From Polynucleobacter corsicus (GTDB taxonomy: Bacteria; Pseudomonadota; Gammaproteobacteria; Burkholderiales; Burkholderiaceae), in the NCBI RefSeq assembly GCF_018688255.1, contig NZ_CP061314.1, positions 1,488,001 through 1,552,000 of the forward strand: 64,000 bases of DNA. Reading direction: 5' to 3'. The notes under the pieces were generated by a model. The model saw nothing but the letters and a program-made list of their open reading frames with translations, did no database searches and was not told the DNA's origin. The position numbers and the translations under genes are program-made. This document shows positions 59,721 to 64,000 of the stretch, in pieces; position 1 is the first letter of the stretch; every line of letters starts with the position of its first letter.

Positions 59721-59752
59721 TGGCTTATGAAATTTGTTTAATTAACCTTGAA

Positions 59753-60883
59753 TTACCGCTGCGCCAAAATATCTTTGAGGGCATCAATAAATGCTGCGTT
59801 CTCTTCCGGTAAGCCAATAGAAATACGCAACCATTGTGGCAAACCGTAGTTGCCAACTGGGCGAACAATAATGCCACGCTTAAGCAACTCTAAATTAATG
59901 CGAGCACCAGCGCCATCATCCTCACCCACCCTCACCAATACAAAGTTGCCAGCTGAAGGAAGGTAAGCTAAGCCAAGCGCATCAAATGCTTGCGTTAGCT
60001 GAACTAAACCAGCGCGATTCAATTCAAAACCTTGCTGCAAGAAAGCAGAATCTTGGAACGCTGCGATCGCTGCCGCTTGCGCCAGACTATTGACGTTAAA
60101 TGGCTGACGGATACGATTTAGCAAATCCGTCAAAGCAGGCTGAGCCACACCATATCCAATTCGTAAACCTGCTAAGCCATATGCTTTAGAAAAGCTACGC
60201 GACAAGATCATGTTTGGGAAGCGCTTCACCCAAGCAATCGCATCGTAGCGCTGCTCCGGGGTGAGGTACTCGTTATAAGCTTCATCCAATACAACCACCA
60301 CATGATCAGGTACAGCCATTAAGAAATCTTCGATCTCTTTGGCAGTTAAGTAGCTACCGGTTGGATTATTTGGGTTAGCCACAAACACCAACTTCGCTTT
60401 ATCACCTGAGGCTTTAATTGCTTGCAACATAGCAGGTAAATCATGGCCATACATTGCAGTGGCAGCCACTTCAATCGCCTTGGCGCCAACAGCTTGTGTT
60501 GCCAATGGATATACCGCAAAGGCATGTTTAGAGAAAATTACCTCATCGCCAGCTTGAGCTACTGCGCGTGCAGCCAACTCCAAAATGTCGTTACTACCAT
60601 TGCCCAGGGTAATCCAATCCGCTGGAACACCTAAACGTGCTGATAAAACATTCTTTAATTCAAAACCATTGGAATCTGGATAGCGGCCCAAGTCACTCGC
60701 AGCCTTAAGCATCGCGTCTTGCGCCGACTTTGGCATGCCTAATGGATTCTCATTAGATGCCAACTTCACAATCTTATTTTCATCAAGACCGTACTCACGC
60801 GCAACCTCACTGATAGGTCGCCCGCCGACATAGGGTGCTATCGCATGGATATGCTTTAAACCGATATTAGATTTTGATGTCAT
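59753..60883 (-). CDS. hisC: Histidinol-phosphate aminotransferase (aromatic aminotransferase role likely)
   Basis: A 376-residue class II PLP aminotransferase. PLP lysine lies in SRSFSKAYGLAGLRIGYG, with LASNENPLGMP near the start and DEAYNEYL. Family position is HisC; because it is embedded among pheA, tyrA and aroA, it may mainly transaminate aromatic ketoacids, as reported for hisC2-type genes in such clusters. It overlaps pheA by four bases. Confidence 0.92.
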   Translation of the reverse strand: MTSKSNIGLKHIHAIAPYVGGRPISEVAREYGLDENKIVKLASNENPLGMPKSAQDAMLKAASDLGRYPDSNGFELKNVLSARLGVPADWITLGNGSNDILELAARAVAQAGDEVIFSKHAFAVYPLATQAVGAKAIEVAATAMYGHDLPAMLQAIKASGDKAKLVFVANPNNPTGSYLTAKEIEDFLMAVPDHVVVVLDEAYNEYLTPEQRYDAIAWVKRFPNMILSRSFSKAYGLAGLRIGYGVAQPALTDLLNRIRQPFNVNSLAQAAAIAAFQDSAFLQQGFELNRAGLVQLTQAFDALGLAYLPSAGNFVLVRVGEDDGAGARINLELLKRGIIVRPVGNYGLPQWLRISIGLPEENAAFIDALKDILAQR

Positions 60884-61974
60884 GCTGAGTGAGGATATGA
60901 GCCGAGGTTTTTATAAAAAGCAGCTGTCGTTTTTAACTCGTCCAAGGCTTTGGCTACTTTTGCATCTTCAGCATGCCCCGCTACATCAATATAGAAGTGG
61001 TACTCCCAAGTTCCCTTACGAGCAGGACGAGACTCAAAGCGATTCATGGAAACACCATGCTTAGCCAAGGGCTCTAATAAACGATGTACGGCACCTGGTT
61101 GGTTATCCACTGATAGCACTAAAGAAGTTTGATCTTTGCCGGTAGGCTGACACTCGTAAGTACCAACCACCACAAAACGGGTGCGGTTGTGTGGATCATC
61201 CTGAATCTGTGCGGCTACTGCCTGCAATCCGTAAGCCTCTTGCGCAGGGTCTCCAGCAATCGCCGCTAAAGTCAGATCATTGGCAGCCATCCGAGCAGCT
61301 TCTGCATTACTACTCACTGCCTGGCGCTTTAAGTGGGGAGCATGCAAACTCAACCATTGCTGACATTGCGCCAAAGCCTGAGCGTGAGCACAAACCGTAG
61401 TCACGCCATCTAAGCTACCGTTCTTACTTAAAAGATGGTGGCGAATAGGCAGCACTACTTCACCGCTAATCCGCATCGGCGAATCTAGAAGCAAGTCCAA
61501 GGTTCTTGAAATCGCACCCTCACTAGAATTTTCTACAGGCACAACACCAAACTGCGCCGCGCCCTTCTCTACTGCCTTGAATACTTCATCCAAACTGTTA
61601 CAAGGAAGACCGGCAATCGAGTGACCAAAATAGGTTTGTGCTGCTTGCTCTGAAAAGGTTCCTGCTGGTCCAAGATAGGCAATCGTCTGACGCGCTTCTA
61701 AAGCACGGCAGGCAGACATGACCTCACGCCAAATTGCCGCAATACCATCAGGCAACAACGGACCCTTGCTGAGCTCCTGTAAACGAGCAACAACTTGACG
61801 CTCACGCTCTGGCCTGAACACTGGTGATGAAAACCCACCCTTAATGTGGCCGACCTCTTGAGCAGCTTGTGCACGCTGTGATAACAAATCCAAAATCTGC
61901 GCATCCAGTGCGTCAATCTTGTCGCGGATTGGCGCTAGGTGCTGTTCTTCGGTACTCTGGTCTTTGGAGCTCAT
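60880..61974 (-). CDS. pheA: Bifunctional chorismate mutase / prephenate dehydratase
   Basis: A 364-residue P-protein. Residues about 10-95 are an AroQ chorismate mutase (RDKIDALDAQILDLLSQRAQ, in part), 96-275 the dehydratase (AYLGPAGTFSEQAA; RTRFVVVG), and the rest an ACT domain (SLVLSVDNQPGAVHRLL; ESRPARKGTWEYHFYID) that should bind phenylalanine for feedback control. It shares one base with the serC stop and four with hisC. Confidence 0.97.
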   Translation of the reverse strand: MSSKDQSTEEQHLAPIRDKIDALDAQILDLLSQRAQAAQEVGHIKGGFSSPVFRPERERQVVARLQELSKGPLLPDGIAAIWREVMSACRALEARQTIAYLGPAGTFSEQAAQTYFGHSIAGLPCNSLDEVFKAVEKGAAQFGVVPVENSSEGAISRTLDLLLDSPMRISGEVVLPIRHHLLSKNGSLDGVTTVCAHAQALAQCQQWLSLHAPHLKRQAVSSNAEAARMAANDLTLAAIAGDPAQEAYGLQAVAAQIQDDPHNRTRFVVVGTYECQPTGKDQTSLVLSVDNQPGAVHRLLEPLAKHGVSMNRFESRPARKGTWEYHFYIDVAGHAEDAKVAKALDELKTTAAFYKNLGSYPHSA

Positions 61975-63071
61975 TAGGCACGCCTTTCAAAGTCACGCAT
62001 AAATTCCACTAAGGCCTTGACACCCTCTAGCGGCATTGCGTTGTAAATGCTAGCGCGCATACCGCCTGCCGCCTTATGACCGCGCAAGGCAACTAAGCCT
62101 GCTGCATTCGATTGCTCCAGAAACTGAGCATTTAAATTTTCATCCTTCAGAAAGAATGTGACATTCATTCTGGAACGATATTCTTTAGCAACGCGGCTCT
62201 CATACAAGCTACTCTGATCCAGGAAGCTATAGAGCAAGTCTGCTTTTTCTTGATTGCGTTTCTCAATCACTTTTACACCGCCTTGCTTCATCAACCACTT
62301 AAAGCCAAGGCCAGCCATGTAAATGGCAAAGGTAGGTGGCGTGTTCAACATAGAATCAGTTGCTGCTTGTTTAGACCAGTCCCAAATCGATGGTGTAATT
62401 TTCATACTGTGCCCCATCAGATCTTTTCGAACGATCACGATCGTTACGCCGGATGGACCAATATTTTTTTGTGCGCCACCAAACCAGACGCCACACTTTG
62501 TGACATCGATTTCTCTAGAAAGCATATTGCTAGAAATATCAGCAACCAAGAGCTTGCCATTGACATCAGGCACATCTGGAAACTCTACGCCGCCAATAGT
62601 TTCATTCGCACAGTAATGAACGTAAGCAGCATCATCTGACAGCTGCCAACTCGAGCGATTTGGAATCGTGTTGAATTTTTCAGCCGCAGAAGAGGCTGCC
62701 AAATGAGCAACACCATACTTGCCCGCTTCTTTATGCGACTTTTCCGACCAAATGCCGGTCACCAAAAAATCTGCCTTGGGGCCATTCTTGGCTAAGGGCA
62801 TCAGGTTCATGGGGATGGCAGCATTTTGACCTAATCCACCGCCTTGAAGCATCAATATTTCGTAGGAATCCGGAATGCCCATGAGGGTACGCAAATCTTG
62901 CAGCACTTCCTCATACAAGGCCATGAACTCTTTGCCCCGATGGCTCACTTCCATGACGCTGGCGCCCAAGCCACGCCAATTCAACATCTCTGCAGCGGCC
63001 TGCTTCAATACCTCTTCAGGCAAGGTAGCAGGCCCCGCAGCGAAATTGAAAATGCGGCGGTCAAACGTCAT
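61974..63071 (-). CDS. serC: Phosphoserine aminotransferase
   Basis: A 365-residue PLP enzyme of serine and pyridoxal phosphate synthesis. The start FNFAAGPATLPEEVLKQAA and the PLP-lysine motif FGGAQKNIGPSGV are diagnostic. It lies 31 bases after gyrA and heads the serC-pheA-hisC-tyrA-aroA chain, an arrangement common to beta- and some gammaproteobacteria. Its product pathway also links to pdxJ through vitamin B6 synthesis. Confidence 0.97.
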   Translation of the reverse strand: MTFDRRIFNFAAGPATLPEEVLKQAAAEMLNWRGLGASVMEVSHRGKEFMALYEEVLQDLRTLMGIPDSYEILMLQGGGLGQNAAIPMNLMPLAKNGPKADFLVTGIWSEKSHKEAGKYGVAHLAASSAAEKFNTIPNRSSWQLSDDAAYVHYCANETIGGVEFPDVPDVNGKLLVADISSNMLSREIDVTKCGVWFGGAQKNIGPSGVTIVIVRKDLMGHSMKITPSIWDWSKQAATDSMLNTPPTFAIYMAGLGFKWLMKQGGVKVIEKRNQEKADLLYSFLDQSSLYESRVAKEYRSRMNVTFFLKDENLNAQFLEQSNAAGLVALRGHKAAGGMRASIYNAMPLEGVKALVEFMRDFERRA

Positions 63072-63102
63072 GATGAGTTAATTAACCTTAAGTGGATGCC
63101 AA

Positions 63103-64000
63103 TTAGGCATCGCCAGCTTTGGCAGAATTGGAATCCAGCGCTGGATCAGCGGAAACATCTCCACCTTCACCGTCTTCACCATCATCCAAATCATTCTCAT
63201 CATCAGTATCGCTTTCAGCAATGCGCTGCAAGCCAGACAAACGTGTACCTTCATCAACGTTAATCAATGTGACACCTTGTGTGGCGCGACCCATCTCACG
63301 AATCTCTGAAACGCGTGTGCGCACCAAGATACCGCCAGTAGTAATCAACATAATTTGATCTTCAGGAGATACCAAAGCAGCGGCAACTACTTTTCCGTTT
63401 CGTTCGGTTGTCTGAATCGCAATCATGCCTTTAGTGCCGCGACCATGACGGGTGTATTCACTAATCGGAGTGCGCTTACCAAAACCATTTTCAGTTGCAG
63501 TCAACACGCTACTCGGAATGGCAAGGCCATTCGCATCAACGACAGCCGCCTCAACACCTTCAGCAGCTTCAGCTGGAGCAACCAACATGGCAATGACTTG
63601 ATGACCTTCGCCTAAGTTCATACCGCGCACACCACGCGCCGTACGACCCATTGGACGAACATCATTCTCATCAAAGCGAACCGCTTTACCAGCATCGGAG
63701 AACAACATCACATCATGCTGACCGTCAGTAATCGCAGCGCCAACTAAGAAGTCGTTTTCATTTAAGTCGACAGCAATAATTCCGGCCTTACGTGGATTGG
63801 AGAAGTCGGATAAACGTGTCTTCTTCACAGTACCCAAGCTCGTTGCCATAAAGACGTAATGATCATCTTGATATCCCTTAATCGGGAGAATCACGGTAAT
63901 CTTTTCACCTTCAATCAGCGGGAACATATTCACGATTGGCTTACCGCGTGAGTTACGACTACCCTGTGGAACTTCCCACACTTTGAGCCAGTACATACGG
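63103..64000 (-). CDS. gyrA: DNA gyrase subunit A, C-terminal part
   Basis: The last 298 codons of a gene that continues past the right edge. The sequence is the GyrA beta-pinwheel DNA-wrapping domain: repeated blades such as MYWLKVWEVPQGSR, YVFMATSLGTVKKTRLSDF, DVMLFSDAGKAVRFDENDVR and IMLITTGGILVRTRVSEI. The protein ends in a strongly acidic tail of about 45 residues (DTDDENDLDDGEDGEGGD), which is common in proteobacterial GyrA and may tune supercoiling. The breakage-reunion domain is outside the window. Confidence 0.97.
   Translation of the reverse strand, partial: RMYWLKVWEVPQGSRNSRGKPIVNMFPLIEGEKITVILPIKGYQDDHYVFMATSLGTVKKTRLSDFSNPRKAGIIAVDLNENDFLVGAAITDGQHDVMLFSDAGKAVRFDENDVRPMGRTARGVRGMNLGEGHQVIAMLVAPAEAAEGVEAAVVDANGLAIPSSVLTATENGFGKRTPISEYTRHGRGTKGMIAIQTTERNGKVVAAALVSPEDQIMLITTGGILVRTRVSEIREMGRATQGVTLINVDEGTRLSGLQRIAESDTDDENDLDDGEDGEGGDVSADPALDSNSAKAGDA

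Noticed and set aside
1..64000. CRISPR arrays, toxin-antitoxin pairs, insertion sequences, prophage, tRNA and rRNA genes
   Set aside because: I looked for regular repeats, transposase motifs and cloverleaf or rRNA signatures and found none; spacers are too short to hide them except at 17.4-17.9 kb, which is the rne leader.

Overview
The window is 64 kb of dense bacterial core chromosome, most likely from a betaproteobacterium of the order Burkholderiales and closest in feel to the freshwater genus Polynucleobacter. This rests on gene order (pdxJ-recO-era-rnc-lepB-lepA-mucD-fabF; rluC divergent from rne; gyrA-serC-pheA-hisC-tyrA-aroA-cmk-rpsA-ihfB-lapB-rfaE1-rfaD-comEA-cysM), on recognisable protein sequences and on very short spacers. 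No database search was possible, so the genus is inference. There is no prophage, insertion sequence, CRISPR array, tRNA or rRNA that I can see.

Layout. 1-12.6 kb (minus strand): start of pdxJ, then recO, era, rnc, lepB, lepA (repair, ribosome and RNA maturation, protein export), a DegP/MucD periplasmic protease, and the fatty acid synthesis cluster fabF-acpP-fabG-fabD-fabH-plsX with rpmF and yceD. 13.3-17.4 kb: maf and an RsmI-like methyltransferase (plus), converging on sppA, a HAD phosphatase and rluC (minus). 17.4-23.9 kb (plus): rne behind a long structured leader, then a molybdenum cofactor operon moaA-mobA-moeA and a small membrane protein. 23.9-29.5 kb: a 2-hydroxyacid dehydrogenase (minus), a 7Fe ferredoxin with its NADP reductase, thyA-folA and an exported amidohydrolase (plus). 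29.6-37.8 kb: an orphan TRAP binding protein and pmbA (minus), mog (plus), orn (minus), an M48 protease and rsgA (plus), then a CobD/CbiB-family protein, a CoA-type Nudix hydrolase and rplS (minus). 37.9-39.6 kb (minus): rpsP-rimM-trmD, the usual operon leading to rplS. 39.8-40.9 kb: two small envelope proteins (plus). 40.9-47.1 kb (minus): acyl-CoA dehydrogenase, etfA, etfB, acyl-CoA ligase and a histone-deacetylase-like amidohydrolase. 47.2-48.5 kb: a lytic transglycosylase (plus). 48.5-64 kb (minus): cysM, comEA, heptose genes rfaD-rfaE1, ugd, lapB, ihfB, rpsA, cmk, and the aromatic/serine operon aroA-tyrA-hisC-pheA-serC behind the 3' part of gyrA.

The genes serve growth and envelope building: fatty acids and LPS parts (fab cluster, rfaD/rfaE1, ugd, lapB), nucleotides and folate (thyA, folA, cmk), aromatic amino acids (serC to aroA), ribosome assembly (era, rimM, rsgA, r-proteins) and RNA decay (rne, rnc, orn). 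Many neighbours overlap by 1-8 bases, so translational coupling is widespread.

I found no convincing new biological system. The points most worth a second look are non-coding: several intrinsic terminators that end only 10-36 bases before the next co-directional start codon; four genes whose start codon lies 5-6 bases after a good -10 box (predicted leaderless mRNAs); terminators buried inside coding sequence, including an antisense one in rsgA; the folded rne leader with its ribosome site in a hairpin; absence of rpoE-rseA-rseB from its usual place beside mucD; and a seven-C tract right at the TTG start of the ferredoxin reductase.
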